The notes below the pieces were generated by a model. The model worked only from the letters and a program-made list of their open reading frames with translations, did not search any database and was not told the origin of the DNA. Positions 46,380 through 57,427 of a DNA stretch of 64,000 bases are shown piece after piece (position 1 is the first letter of the stretch; every line of letters begins with the position of its first letter). The position numbers and the translations under genes were made by a program. Source of the stretch: Prionace glauca (taxonomy: Eukaryota; Chordata; Chondrichthyes; Carcharhiniformes; Carcharhinidae); contig CM075760.1 in NCBI GenBank assembly GCA_037974335.1, positions 27,491,402 to 27,555,401 of the forward strand, in the 5' to 3' direction.

Positions 46380-47600
46380 ATTGATAAAGTATTTACAGCA
46401 GAGAAGAAGGCCATTTTGAAGCGTCATGTGTGTGTTGGCCCTCGAAAGGAGCAATTCATCCAAGAACACTCTGTACCCCACAGTCTAGCATTTTGTTCAT
46501 TTTCAGACAATTATCCAATTCCATTTTGAAACCATTAATTGGCTCTGCCTGCACCACACTCTCAAACAGCACATTCCAGATCTGGATCACTCACTTTCTG
46601 ACAACGTTTTTCGTGATGTCTCCGTGTTTCTTCCACCAATTTACTACAACCCGCGCCCTCTGTGTCAAGATCTTTCTATCATTGACCAGTTTCTCTCTAT
46701 CAACTCTATCAAGATCCCTCAGGATTTTGAATGTCTCATTAAAGTCACATCAGCAACTTTCTGTCAAGGAAACTAGTCCGAACCTCTCCAAAATATTTTT
46801 GTCACCGAAGTTTCTGATCTCTGGAATTATTATCGTGTTTTTCTTCCCTGCTTCCAGCCTATTGACTTTACATCCTGCCTTACGTTCGGTGCCCAAAATT
46901 GGAACGACTTTTTCGGCTGACTATTTTCCATGTGTTAGCTACAAAAATAGCACAACTTCCTTGCTTCTGCATTCTTTTCCCCAATAGACAAAAAAAACCT
47001 ATTCCCTTTTTCTGTTTGCCGCTGTCTGAACCTATCTTGCATCATGAATGATTTATACACATATTCACTCCAGTCCCTCGGCGTCTATATTCACTTTCAT
47101 GGCCTTTTCATTATTTCCATTTTTCTCTTCAAATTCTGCTGAACAAAACTAATCATGGAACTTTTCTCTGCAATAGGATAAATATCCAAATTACTCATCC
47201 ATTCCACCAATTAGTTCTTTTTTTGCGTTCTGAAGTTCTGAATGATCTACTGATGGTTGGCAATGTTTCCAAGTTTTGGATCGTTCACAGATTTTGAAAG
47301 TCTGGCCTCCACTTCAAGCTCTCGGGCATTACTATGTCGTGAATTTCAATGTTCATATAAACTTTTCCTGGCAACATGACTGCAAGATTTGTTCTACTCC
47401 GAAAAACAGCTACGAATTGTTTCCTGGCACTCAGGCAATTTCCTATCCATGTTGCTCCTATCCATTTTATTCTCTGATCTCCACAGTTACTCACAAGGCT
47501 GCGGTGCAGCACAGTATCACATGACTTTTGGACGCCTATTAAGAGAAATACACTCACAAACTATCTGTTACTCAGCATAAAACTCAAACAAGTTAATTAA
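46380..47600 (-). mobile_element. Old LINE remnant
   Basis: Minus strand. The frame 47,557-47,285 retains QKSCDTVLHRSLVSNCG and RIKWIGATWIGNCLSARKQF, corresponding to reverse transcriptase motif A and the segment after it (DFxKAFDTVPH ... IxxWI). Toward 46,400 the C-terminal region and 3' end are recognisable only at DNA level (gcctgcaccacactctcaaa, acattccagatctggatcac). Confidence 0.65.
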
Positions 47601-47719
47601 ACTGGATCTGACCTGAACAAATACATTCTGGCTGAATTTGTGAAGAAACATATAATTGGGATGATTTCTGCAGTGATGAAGAGAGTGAAGATATAAATGC
47701 TAAATGTGCCAAAGGCACA

Positions 47720-48010
47720 AAGATAGATTGGAAATTTGGCCGTTGGCGAGGGCAGTGGGCATATCTCGAATATTGTGCACAGTTCTTGTCTCTTTATCTT
47801 AAAAAAAAGTTAATGTGTTAAAATAATAGTTCAGAGGAGTTTCACTAAACCATTGCCAGCTATGTTTGGGTTATCTTATGAGAAAAGGATAGTGACGTCA
47901 GGTTTGTACCCAGAGAGTTCAAAAGAGTAAGAGGCAAATTGACTGAAACCTTCAAAACTCTAAGTGGTGCTAACAGTGTGGATGTTAAACGGAAGTTTAC
48001 TCTTGTCCAG
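47720..48010 (+). mobile_element. Possible LINE 3' fragment
   Basis: Plus strand, weak: 'cttatgagaaaaggatagtg' followed by 'agagtaagaggcaaattgac' and 'gaaaccttcaaaactctaag' follow the order of codons for the SYEKR, VRGKLTET and FKTL part of LINE C termini. 48,010-48,850 shows nothing recognisable. Confidence 0.35.
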
Positions 48011-49209
48011 TGTGTGGCTGTATTGGGTGTGTCTCTGAGTGCAGATATTTTGGGTCTGGTTTCTGCGCCTGTTTCCAATGCTGTACTGTCCACGGGAGGG
48101 CGCTCTCTGATCACTTATCCAACATCATACTCTCCTTTTGCAGAAAATGACGATTTGCTGATACGAAAATGAGCAGCGAAAATAAATCTTATCAAATCAA
48201 ATTGCATTTTTCCGTTCTTTTGATTCAACCTTTAACTTCAATACATTTATTTAACACCAACATCATCATTCTGAATGAATATCTCTGAAAGAGACAACAT
48301 TGAAATGCAAGCATGACTGACCAACAAAAGAACTCGAGTCACTGGAGCTATCGCTCCTGTTTTCAATCAGGAAGCAATTCCAGGTCCTCTTCGTTCATCT
48401 GCTGCACGCAATCAACAAATTGTCATTCCCTGACCCGAATTAAACCCAGGCCGCGATGGTGAGAGGGCTGATTCCAAACAGATGGACCATTAGGGAAGAT
48501 AGCGATGGAACATTTAGCCCGCCTTTCCACTTCAGAATTTAAAAAAAATATATAAACAAGGAATATTTGTTGGACAAAAGTCATGTCCAGAAAGAACATG
48601 AATGACTCCTTCAGCCAATGAAACACTAATTGTTGTTATCTGGAACAAGAAATCGACAGTGAGGTGAAATAGTCTCACAGGTTTTTCATGTGATTTTTTT
48701 AATTTCCAAAACTGACCAATCTCGTCACTGCTGATACTGTGAAACTTACGAGGTGAACACACAACAGAGTTTCGTCACTTCAAACTATCTGCTTTCCACC
48801 TCAGCATTTTGCAGATTTAAAAGCACCGTTCTTTAAAAGTTTTAGACTATCCTCATTGTACTGATTATTACCGACTTGCTGTGTATTTTATATATTGATA
48901 AAACCTGTACTTGTAATATAAACAGCAATAGACATTCTCTGCTGGTGTGGCAGCTTTGTGCGCACATACAATTCTAAACACTTCCATGCTTTCGCTGTTC
49001 TGAATTATAGCGATTATTGCGTTTGCAAACTTGGAAAATATTTTCAAATCACCTGACTCATTTCAAATTGTTTTTGTTAAATGTTAATGCAGTACATAAT
49101 CTCACAGCCATAGGACTTTTACAAACCGTTATGTCTTTAATGATATTATACAACTGCAGTTATAGAGAAATGGACAAAGATTGGGGCAAGTGCTATTTTC
49201 TGAATCTTT

Positions 49210-49258
49210 GTCAAACAGCTTACTGATATCCATATAGACGACATCAACGGCTCGTTTC
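49210..49258 (-). mobile_element. Short reverse transcriptase scrap, left arm
   Basis: On the minus strand 'gttgatgtcgtctatatgga' followed by 'tatcagtaagctgtttgac' encodes VDVVYMDISKLFD, motif A of a CR1-type reverse transcriptase. The twin lies at 63,602-63,642 on the plus strand. No further LINE sequence was recognised beside it. Confidence 0.6.
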
Positions 49259-49806
49259 AATGCTGAGTCTGGTTCGTCCTGCTCAGCCTCCTAAGTAAGT
49301 GAGTTTCTGCAGACGGAAGCTCGCCTCTTCCACCACCAGCACTGTGGCCCGAGTTCCCTTTACTGGGAGACAATGTGGTCGAGAGGCTAAATCCGCTGTG
49401 TCTGTTTCAGACCCTGAGTTTCTCACTGGTGGAGATGGAGAGCAGGAGCTGGAGTGCCTGGAATTCTTTCTGAAGTTCGTGGTGTGCTGGGAATTGATTT
49501 TGTTTCTTGCAATGGTTGGGGTTTTATGGGTTGTAGATGATTGAAGCATTCCCATGGGAGGGTATCTCCCAAACAGAATTGATAGGAAACAGGCCCTGAT
49601 AGGAACGTCCCTCACAACCACGCGGATCCATTGCCATGATTCTTTACTAATAACCTATCAACTGCCTTTAAGTGCCCCTCCCGGTTGATGGGAATGGCAC
49701 TGGGTGTCAACTTCCACACTTGGAAGATCATACTTAACTTTGGGCAAAGTGATCTTCCCATGAGAAATTCTGCTTGGGGGCTTCCTGTTGTTGAAGAAGA
49801 AATTTG

Positions 49807-50702
49807 TTATTCAGTAAGTAATTTCACAATTGCATTAAATGGAAATCTGATCACATTCTTCAGATCCTCTCTGAATTCTGTCTGGGTCACTGCATAAATG
49901 TATGTATTGGTGCAGCAACTCAGGAGTTGGAGCATAAATCCCAATTCCCGCACAAATGCAGGAATATAAAAATTAATTAAGTTTAAATTATATAATCGTT
50001 CACAAAAGGAGTGGATAAGTAAGATTAACCATAGCAGGATAAAATTTCCTGATAGAGCAAACAGTAAGATAATGGATTTTCTTCTCTTCACTGTCTCTGG
50101 GTCCTTTGAAGTATCCATACGCTTGTGAGTCTGAAGTCTCCTGCGGAATTTGGTGGACCCTAGAATGTGTTTAATGGTGAAAACATTCAACAACAGAATC
50201 AACAAAAAAGGAATGAACGGTGTTAAAATATAATGCAGATTTTCAACCACTCCCCATGCTGCAGAATAGAGGACATCATTGCCAACATAACAAAAATGGG
50301 GAAAATTCTGAATCGCATATCTATCACCATACATGAAATACCAGAAAATGTTCTTTACACTGAATAGCACACTCACAGTTCCGAGAACTACTGTTGCAAT
50401 TTTCTCAATGCAGTATTTTATTTTCAGCTTCTGACAAGTAATAGCCACAAATCGATCAAAGGTGAATGTGACAGTGAACCAGACAGAGCAATCAGTGCCT
50501 GCATAAAGAAAGACAGCATGGATATTACATATTTTAAATTGGTAAATGATTAAAAATGGAAACTTCATGGGAATTTGCCTCAAAATGAGATCGATGATAA
50601 TGACCAGTAGATCCGCTGCTGACATGGAAATGAGGTAACGTATCACACTTTTGGAAAGACCACACTTCCCTCGCGACAGGATAAGAATCGTCAATACATT
50701 CA
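49807..50702 (-). CDS. GPR139-like receptor, exon 2 (left copy)
   Basis: Main coding exon of a rhodopsin-family seven-helix receptor. The acceptor is CTTACAG|TG (AG at 50,704-50,703), the stop at 49,809-49,807; 896 bases, phase 1. The translation starts NVLTILILSRGKCGLSKSVI (end of helix 1), helix 2 MSAADLLVIIIDLI, helix 3 DCSVWFTVTFTFDRFVAI with DRF in place of DRY, helix 5 ILTPFIPFLLILLLNVFTI, helix 6 IILLFALSGNFILLW, helix 7 LQLLSCCTNTYIYAVTQ (NTxxY in place of NPxxY), helix 8 FREDLKN. The RGKCGLS and TDCSVWF motifs are typical of the GPR139-like group, which is greatly expanded in sharks. About a dozen residues differ from the right copy. Ligand and tissue are not known from sequence; GPR139 of mammals is an orphan-type brain receptor reported to respond to aromatic amino acids. 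Confidence 0.93.
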
Positions 50703-51111
50703 CTGTAAGGAAGAGAAATACAATTCACTCGTATTTTCGACTGAGCACAAGAGAAGCAATCTCTCAGGATCCTTGGTAACAGCTGAAACATTTTTATTAA
50801 ATCCACCTCAGAATAGACTGAGTTCACCTATTCTGCTCGAGACAAAGTTCACAGCAGAAAAGCCCCGCTATGATGTAGCAAGAAACCAAATTCACCAGTT
50901 AATAAAGTCTCCAATTTGCTGCCTTCTTCAGGTTTGTATGTGGGGGACACAATGGTGCCAGTAGGTTTGGAGCAAATGTTTCTGGTCTGGATGACTCTGC
51001 TTTGATTGTGCTGAAGGCTGTGCAGTTGAAGATGTTAAATCAGCTGATTTGGAATTGGCTGTGGATCATAATACTGGAAATCATGTTACATAAGGACAAC
51101 CGTAAAGTCAC

Positions 51112-51445
51112 GGTAGCACAGTGGTTAGCACTGTTGCTTCACAGCTCCAGGGTCCTGGGTTCGATTCCCGGCTCGGGTCACTGTCTGTGTGGAGTTTGCA
51201 CATTCTCCTCGTGTCTGCGTGGGTTTTCTCCGGGTGCTCCGGTTTCCTCCCACAGTCCAAAGATGTGCGGGTTAGGTTCATTGGCTATGCTAAAATTGCC
51301 CCTTGGTGTCCTGGGTTGTGTAGGTTGGAGGGATTGGCGGGTGGAATGTGTAGGGATGTGGGGATGGGGTCTGGGTGGGATTGTGTTCGGTGCAGACTCG
51401 GTGGGCCGAGGGGCCTGTTTCTGCACTGTAGGGTTCTAAAAAAAA
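51112..51445 (+). mobile_element. Young tRNA-headed SINE, left arm only
   Basis: Nearly consensus HE1-type SINE: head 'cacggtagcacagtggttag', B box 'gggttcgattcccggc', body 'gtttcctcccacagtccaaa', tail 'cgaggggcctgtttctgcac' and a run of 13 A. It lies in the receptor intron. In the right arm the matching place (about 61,735-61,745) reads 'caatctttccactttacggt' with no SINE, so it inserted after the arms were duplicated, or was lost there. A clean target-site duplication is not visible. Confidence 0.92.
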
Positions 51446-51605
51446 AAAAATTGAAAGTGAATGTCAGGTAGTGTGAGGATAGCTGTGTGGTAAGGAGAAA
51501 TGTTTCCAGTGCATTCACAGCAACAAACCATGAAAGATACACAGAATAATATCAATAACTGGGTAACATAGACAAGGACAATGAACACAGAGGAATATGA
51601 CTTAC

Positions 51606-51702
51606 CAGTGACACCAACTACAGCAAGGAACGGGTAGTAAATCCTTTGGATGTCGTAAAATACCCAAAGAATACGAAGCTCAGGTGGTATAATCCAGAAC
51701 AT
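51606..51702 (-). CDS. GPR139-like receptor, exon 1 (left copy)
   Basis: First exon, 97 bases, from ATG at 51,702-51,700 to donor ACTG|GTAAG (GT at 51,605-51,604). Encodes MFWIIPPELRILWVFYDIQR then IYYPFLAVVGVT. The QRIYYPxLAVVGVxxN stretch is the start of helix 1 in GPR139-like receptors. The joined protein is about 330 residues, a normal length for this group. A reading start 15 bases upstream at TTG is in frame but not an ATG, so I chose ATG. The 903-base intron contains the left-arm SINE. No promoter motif was identified. Confidence 0.88.
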
Positions 51703-52369
51703 GGCTCTGAAATTCAATGATCGCTGGCTGTACTAGAGACCATTCCCAGTTAAACAATATTGCACACAGTGTGAAATTTCCTATTTATAAATCTTCTAAT
51801 GTCCCCATTGGAACAATTAAACCGTGTGCTGAGGGACATGATTCACAGTCTCTGAACAAACAAGATGACTTCATCTTTTCTTGCAAATTATGTGGTTATT
51901 GCCTTTTAATGCATGCTAAAAAAAATCCGAATGAAGGCAAACATTTTGGTTCATGCACCTTGGCAAAAAGAAGGAACATTGATTAACAATGTGTTGCTGA
52001 ACTGAAGAGAGTTGAAACCGTTGTGAGTATTGCTTTCACACATTGTCAGTCGATCCGTTTTCCAGCAGATCTCTAAAGACAGATAAGTCAACACCGGGAA
52101 CAAAATAGTGAGGCTGAAATCAGTTTGTTCGCAAGAACACACAACAGAATGGTTGTCAATAAATACGTACATGTTAAATGTTCTTCAGTTGAAACACATT
52201 AACTGTTTGTTGTTTCCATGCACTCATGGAAGGCAGAGATGGGCTGAAGGTTATCACTGGGAAAACTGAAGGGGAATTGCGAAAAGAGATCATTTCTCCA
52301 AACGGGGTTATTAGAAAATAGATTATTTAAAATAAATAAGCACGCAAATGTCTATGACATTTCTTAGAC

Positions 52370-52545
52370 ATAGAACCATAGAATTCCTACAGTTCAGAAG
52401 AAAGGTTATCTTGGCCCACCGAGTCTGCATCCCACCCAGGTCCTCCCCTCTGCCCTATCCCCATTAGCCCCACACATTTACCATGGCTAATCCACATACT
52501 CTAAGGGAAAATAACGGGCAATTTTGCATGGCCAATCCAACTAAT
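52370..52545 (-). mobile_element. SINE 3' half, left arm
   Basis: Minus strand. 'catagaaccatagaattcct', 'ttggcccaccgagtctgcat', 'cccattagccccacacattt', 'accatggctaatccacatac'. Present also at 60,650-60,822 (right arm) and 44,715-44,880 (third copy), so it predates all three copies. Confidence 0.85.
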
Positions 52546-52874
52546 ATGATCTGTTATAATGTAAATGAGGGATGGGTTTTGTGCAGTAATACAGAGACAG
52601 AACCGAATGCACCAGATATCGATACAGCACCTGTACTAATATGAATGCAGACTGGGCCCAGTTCAGTCATTACTGAGAGAGTGTATACAGTATATTATTA
52701 ACCAGCTTGGTGTTTTCTTATCTAAATAGAAACATGACATACTCAGTTTTGACAAAGACAAGGACTTTGTGAAGGATAAAATGTGAAGGATAAATTTGCA
52801 TTTGGTGAATAAAAAGTCCGAAATACAATAAAAATTCATGGATAAATCAACATTTTAAAGAAATTGCATCAGCT

Positions 52875-52946
52875 TCCCTGGTGGCCTAGTGGTTAAGATT
52901 CGGCGCTCTCAGTACTACAACCTGGGTTCAGCTCCCGCTCAGGGAA
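52875..52946 (+). pseudogene. tRNA-Glu(CTC)-like sequence, left arm
   Basis: 72 bases with the acceptor stem TCCCTGG/CAGGGA and anticodon-loop CTCTCAG of tRNA-Glu(CTC), and D arm CCTAGTGGTTAAGATTC. The 3' half of the anticodon stem (TACTA) does not pair well with CGGCG, and the T arm has changes (GTTCAGCTC). Probably a decayed tRNA gene. It cannot come from an HE1 SINE head, as no SINE body follows. Confidence 0.75.
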
Positions 52947-53540
52947 TGTAGATTTATTGCTGTACAACAATCCTGCGTTACTTCTCAGTCTGCAACTGTC
53001 AGAATCAATATTAGGGAGATTTCTTTGTTTGTATCTGAATTGGAAAAGTCACATGTGAAGAATCAAAAAGAAATTAAGAGAGCGATAGGCGAGAAAGGGC
53101 TGATGGTAAGAAATGCTGATGCGGTTAAAATCTAGCTGTTAATGGGGGAAGATTTGTTGTTTCTCCTGACACAAATATCTGCAGATCTCGGTCCAAATCT
53201 CTGCTTCCAGGACAAGAAAACTTTGAATTGAATGAAATAGTAAACTCTCCCACCCCCTGTGAAATGGCGGCAGTTTTCACTCAGAAACCAGTAAGTCTGA
53301 GTTTAACAATGTGGGAAGGAGAAAGACTCAGTTTGAGCGGTGACATTGCGGGAGGAATGGTGAGCTGGAGTTCACCCAGAAAAGCAGCAAATTTAAAATC
53401 AATGGTGTCCAATGTTGGATGGTCCATTAACGCTGATAATTTAATGTTATTCAGCAGAATTACCACAGGATGGTTTATCACAGATTGATGCTAATACTTT
53501 GAATGGAGTGAATTGCAGTGACATTGAATGCAGTAGAAAG

Positions 53541-53835
53541 GACAGCGCGGTAGCACAGTGATTAGCACTGCTGCCTCACAGTGCCAGGGACTCAGGTCCT
53601 CGGGTCACCGTCTGTGCGGAGTTTGCACGTTCTCCCCGTGCCTCCGTGGGTTTCCTCCGGGTGTTCCGGTGTCTGATTCAAAGAAGTGTGTTTTAGTTTG
53701 ATTGGCCATGCTAAATTGATCCGAGTGTCACACGGATTAGGAGGGTAAATATGTGGGTTTACAGGGAATAGGGCGTGGGTGGGATTGTTGTGGGTGCGGA
53801 CTCGATGGGCTGAATGGCCTCCTTCTGGAGGAATC
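53541..53835 (+). mobile_element. tRNA-headed SINE, left arm
   Basis: 'agcgcggtagcacagtgatt', 'tgcctcacagtgccaggga', 'cgtgggtttcctccgggtgt', tail 'gatgggctgaatggcctcct'. The twin is at 59,355-59,645 in the right arm, so the insertion is older than the duplication. Confidence 0.85.
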
Positions 53836-54219
53836 GAAAGAGGTAATGCAAATATACATTGATGAAACAGCAGGTCAACTAAATGTATTTTCACTGTCAT
53901 GTAAAAGCGGACCTGACATCTGCATTGAAATGTGATCAGGTTGGAAAAACTCAGGATGTTACATGGCATGTGTGCATAAGGAAACAAAGATAAACCTTCA
54001 CCTCCATCACCTTTCATTAACATTGGGAATGTTTAGAAATAGAGGAAGTTTTTAAAAAAGCGAAATCCAACAAGGTGGAAATAGAACAACATCTGGCAGG
54101 GTGGAAATTGCGGTGGGTATTTGGTCTGTTGCAGCTTGTGTGAATTGATGTTTGAAAACAGTGCGAGACAAAATGCAGGACTGTTTAGCAGAGAGCACAG
54201 AAAACCAGCAACGGAATCC

Positions 54220-54292
54220 TGCCGAAACCCGGGATCGAACCAGGGACCTTTAGATCTTCAGTCTAACGCTCGCCCAACTGAGCTATTTCGGC
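54220..54292 (-). tRNA. tRNA-Phe (GAA), left arm
   Basis: 73 bases on the minus strand forming a full cloverleaf: acceptor GCCGAAA/TTTCGGC, anticodon stem TTAGA/TCTAA with loop CTGAAGA (anticodon GAA), T arm CCTGG TTCGATC CCGGG with one G-T pair, discriminator A. It differs from the right-arm copy at one place in the D loop (GTTGGGC versus GTTGGGA), replacing the usual A21. No CCA is encoded, as expected in eukaryotes. The surrounding frames are chance. Confidence 0.93.
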
Positions 54293-54754
54293 CGGCTGGC
54301 TGGGAGATTGGAAGCTTCCGTCTCCCAAATATCTAAGAGAAAAATGATTTCTGCCTCTTCGTTAATGCATCATTTTCAGGTGTTCATTTGATTTGCTTTA
54401 AAAGTCATGAATACTTTTTTTTTCAAAACTTTAATGCAGTGGGAAACATCATTATTCATTTTGACAGGAGGAAACAGCAGAGACAATGTAATATCAATTA
54501 CTGTGGGCAAATGATGGGCTTCTGGAGCCAGTCTAGTTGTTTCTCCAGATCTGCTTGCCCTGAGGACATCACCCTGTTTCTGTAGTACCGTGGTTATCAC
54601 AAGACCCAGATTAATTCTGTAAGTATCTGGGTAGAAATGGGAAGGATGGGATGTGTACACGATCCGATTTCAGTTTCAGTTAGAAAAATCAAGTCCATCA
54701 CCTTAATTCTTGGGCAGGTAATACAGTCTCTCTGTTTGTAATCCTGTTATTTAT

Positions 54755-54900
54755 ATCATGGTGTGGAGACGCCAATGTCGGATTGAAGTGGGTACAGAAC
54801 GCATTCTCACAACACCAGGTTAAAGTAAAACAGAATTATTTTGAATTACGAGCTTTTGGAGCGCTGTTCCTTCATCAGTTTAACTCGGCAGTCAGAAATT
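54755..54900 (-). mobile_element. Penelope-like 3'-end repeat, left arm
   Basis: 'catggtgtggagacgccaat', 'ctcacaacaccaggttaaag', 'cttttggagcgctgttcctt', 'catcagttta'. The twin is at 58,290-58,440. Confidence 0.5.
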
Positions 54901-55060
54901 CACTGTGTGTGTGTTCTCGAAAGGGGCCACTTGCACACGCTACTTTACTCCAGCAAATTGTTCAGTTGGTAATGTTTCTGTTCGTTGTTCTGTACAAAAA
55001 CGACACAGGACACATTCCTGCATTCAATCTGAGCTGTGAGACCAAAACTCAAATCCATTT

Positions 55061-55142
55061 TGGCAGCGGTGGGATTCGAACCCACGCCTCCGAAGAGACT
55101 GGAGCCTTAATCCAGCGCCTTAGACCGCTCGGCCACGCTACC
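55061..55142 (-). tRNA. tRNA-Leu (AAG), left arm
   Basis: 82 bases on the minus strand. Acceptor GGTAGCG/CGCTGCC, D arm with GGCCGAGCGGTCTAAGGC, anticodon stem CTGGA/TCCAG with loop TTAAGGC (anticodon AAG), long variable arm around CTCTTCGGAG, T arm GTGGG TTCGAAT CCCAC. Looks intact and matches vertebrate tRNA-Leu(AAG). Followed in the sense direction by a TTTT terminator after about a dozen bases. Confidence 0.95.
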
Positions 55143-55745
55143 ACGTGAAACGCTGTCACAATAATGTTATTTGATGATAATGTTACTGAAATTCATTAAA
55201 AGCAATGGAACTTGGAAAGACCATCAGGAGGATTGAGCCTGCTCCTTCGCTGATTCAGGTAAGTCTGAACTGAGGAACAAACAGAAATCATCTCACCTCA
55301 GAAACACAAGGAGCTGCACACAGTAACATGCAGTGAAGGGCCGGCATCATTTAAACTGTCCTTCAGCTCGTCTCTTCCCAAGTTTCTGCCAGAAATGACA
55401 AGAGAACCTCCAGTTGAATTTGCTCAGTGTGTGCACTCCAGGACTCGAGGCAAAATTATGTTTTATATGTTCATCCAGGCAATAACTCACATTTGTTTTC
55501 AGAGTTTGGATGAGAGCAATAAATCTTCAATTTCAGACCTGAAATCTAAACAGCAGCGAAAAATACAAACTCTAATCACCAGCTTACCCACCAGCATGTT
55601 TTAGAATTTACTTTATCCGCGCTGTATTTGTTAATTTAGTTTTCACACCAGGCCACTTTCACAGAAATAGCTTTCTCCTGCAAAATGACAGATTCTTATT
55701 CAACCATGGTGTGTTCAGCCAATGACAACATTCCATGAATAAAAA

Positions 55746-57427
55746 CTCCAATATTAATGCCCCAACATCAGGAACATCTGCTTCATTGTCTTTATTTTAC
55801 AGATCAAGTGATGAGTTGAATTTTTTGACTCTGGGCTGATTATCAAGATCTCTCTGTGACTCAAATGCAATATCTGCTCTCGGTTATTTTATTCTCTCAT
55901 TTTATCATTCTGAATCTGTAACTGAGACAATCGTAGACGTTATATCAGTTTCCAGTGTGAAAAATACGAGACTTTGTTTTTGTTACAATGCAACTGTGGT
56001 TAATAGTTTTCCCGTAGTTTAAATTTCATGTATACATGAGAAACTTTTCTCATTCCTTATTCACATCTGTTAATTCATCTTTCTATTAAGGTCTATATTC
56101 TCTTTGTGGTGTATGTAACAGATGTACAAATATTGACGGATTCCCTGTGCATTTGTTCTGTTCTCAATGTGAAGCTCGATCGTTATGTTCACTTTTCTAA
56201 CTTAAAAAAAATTCCCTGTAAAATATTGTCTGAATTTTTAAATAAATTTTAAATAAAAAAATAACTGCCTCTGCCTTGGTTTAATTCCGCTCTCAAAAAC
56301 CCATCCACTGGGCTCCATTTTCCCTATTATAGGGCTGCCCCCTTTCCCAGACAGGCATGTTCCCGCTGTCATGTGTGGGATGTGGTTGAACTGAAGGCTG
56401 TTCAGTGAAAGAGCCACTGCGCCACCCAGTGACCCATCTATGTAAAGACATCTTCATCCCTCCCTTTTTCGGATAATAGTCATGATGTGGGTATGCCGGC
56501 GTTGGACTGGCGTAAACACAGTAAAAAATCTGACAACACCAGGTTTTAGTCCAACCGATTTATTTGATAATATACTCATAAGCTTTTGAGGGGACTGCCT
56601 CTTCGTCAGGTGAATGGAGAGTTCTGGCCTCAGACAGAGCATATAAAGCACAGACAGTTTAGAGATTACTGATTAGAATGCGAATCCTTACACCTAACCT
56701 GCTGTTCAAGACCTAAAGTGGCTGACAATGTGAGTGGAAGGAGCACTGATCACAGGTTAAAGAGATGTGCATTGTCTCCAGACAGCACAGTGAGTGAGGT
56801 TTTGCAAACCCGGGCAAGTCGTGGGGGTTACAGATAGTGCGACATGAACCCAAGATCCCTGTTGAGACCGTCCTCATGTGTGCGGAACTTAGCTATCAGT
56901 CTCTGCTCAGCGACTCCGCACTGTGGTGAGTCGTGAAGGCCGCCTTGGAGAATGCTTACCCGAAGGTCAGAGGCTGAATGCCCGTGACCGCTGAAGCGTT
57001 CGCCAACAGGAAGGGAACAGTCTTGCCTGGTGACTGTCGAGCGATGTTCACTGGTCGTCCAGTGGTTTGTGTTCAGCACTTCCCCAGTGATGCGTAGTTT
57101 TAATTCCCGCCGAGGAAAATAAGATTATTTGATCTCAGCAAACCATTAATAATGATGTGATTTACTCTCCGATCGAAAGCAGATCTATTAGAATCAGCCG
57201 AGTGAGATTTGCAAGATTCCATCAGAGCTGGAAATTTCACATGTGGAACAGTTCAAGAACAAACACAGAAAGAGAAGGACAGTTGAGATGTCCTTAACGA
57301 TTGAGATGTTGCAATGGAAAATCTGTGTGCTAATGAGTCAGATTTCACCCTGTATATTGACACTGAATAATGAAACTGTTCCCTCATCTGCATTGAAAAA
57401 CATTTAGAAATACTTCTGTTCAGTTTC
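55746..57427. other. Spacer of the large inverted repeat
   Basis: Unpaired sequence between the arms, about 1.7 kb. 55,746-56,480 is AT-rich with no recognised content. 56,485-57,105 is a Penelope-like fragment. 57,106-57,427 is unassigned. Confidence 0.85.
56485..57105 (-). mobile_element. Penelope-like element, 3' fragment
   Basis: The minus-strand frame 57,079-56,828 reads TRQDCSLPVGERFSGHGHSA and later AKFRTHEDGLNRDLGFMSHY. The PVGxHFxxxGHS ... IxKFxTxxxGLNRD pattern is the end of GIY-YIG endonuclease domains of Penelope-like elements. Downstream is the module 'ccaaccgatttatttgataa' and 'ctgacaacaccaggttttag' ending near 'gccggcgttggactgg'. Only the 3' part is present; broken. It sits in the loop of the inverted repeat. 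Family assignment is from memory of the pattern, not from a search. Confidence 0.6.

Larger units (their letters stand above)
48850..55745 (+). repeat. Left arm of a large inverted repeat
   Basis: Reverse complement of 57,428-64,000. Matching points: 48,850 with 64,000, the receptor stop at 49,807 with 63,043, tRNA-Phe 54,220-54,292 with 58,893-58,965, tRNA-Leu 55,061-55,142 with 58,041-58,122. The match fades at about 55,745 ('attccatgaat'). The outer boundary may lie left of 48,850, but its partner is outside the window. The arm is about 320 bases longer than the right one, which is the length of the SINE at 51,112-51,445. Identity looks to be in the mid-90s per cent in the coding exon; not computed. 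Confidence 0.95.

Noticed and set aside
49283-49621. 112-residue frame conserved in both arms after the receptor stop (also 63,229-63,567)
   Set aside because: Starts at GTG rather than ATG, has no recognised domain, and conservation is explained by the recent duplication. It is probably receptor 3' flank. Kept in mind, as both copies remain open.
54121-54336. Frames overlapping the tRNA genes (also at 55,000-55,150, 58,035-58,280 and 58,849-59,049)
   Set aside because: Translations across tRNA-Phe and tRNA-Leu genes, such as the GSNQGPLDLQS read from tRNA-Phe, are a known artefact and not proteins.
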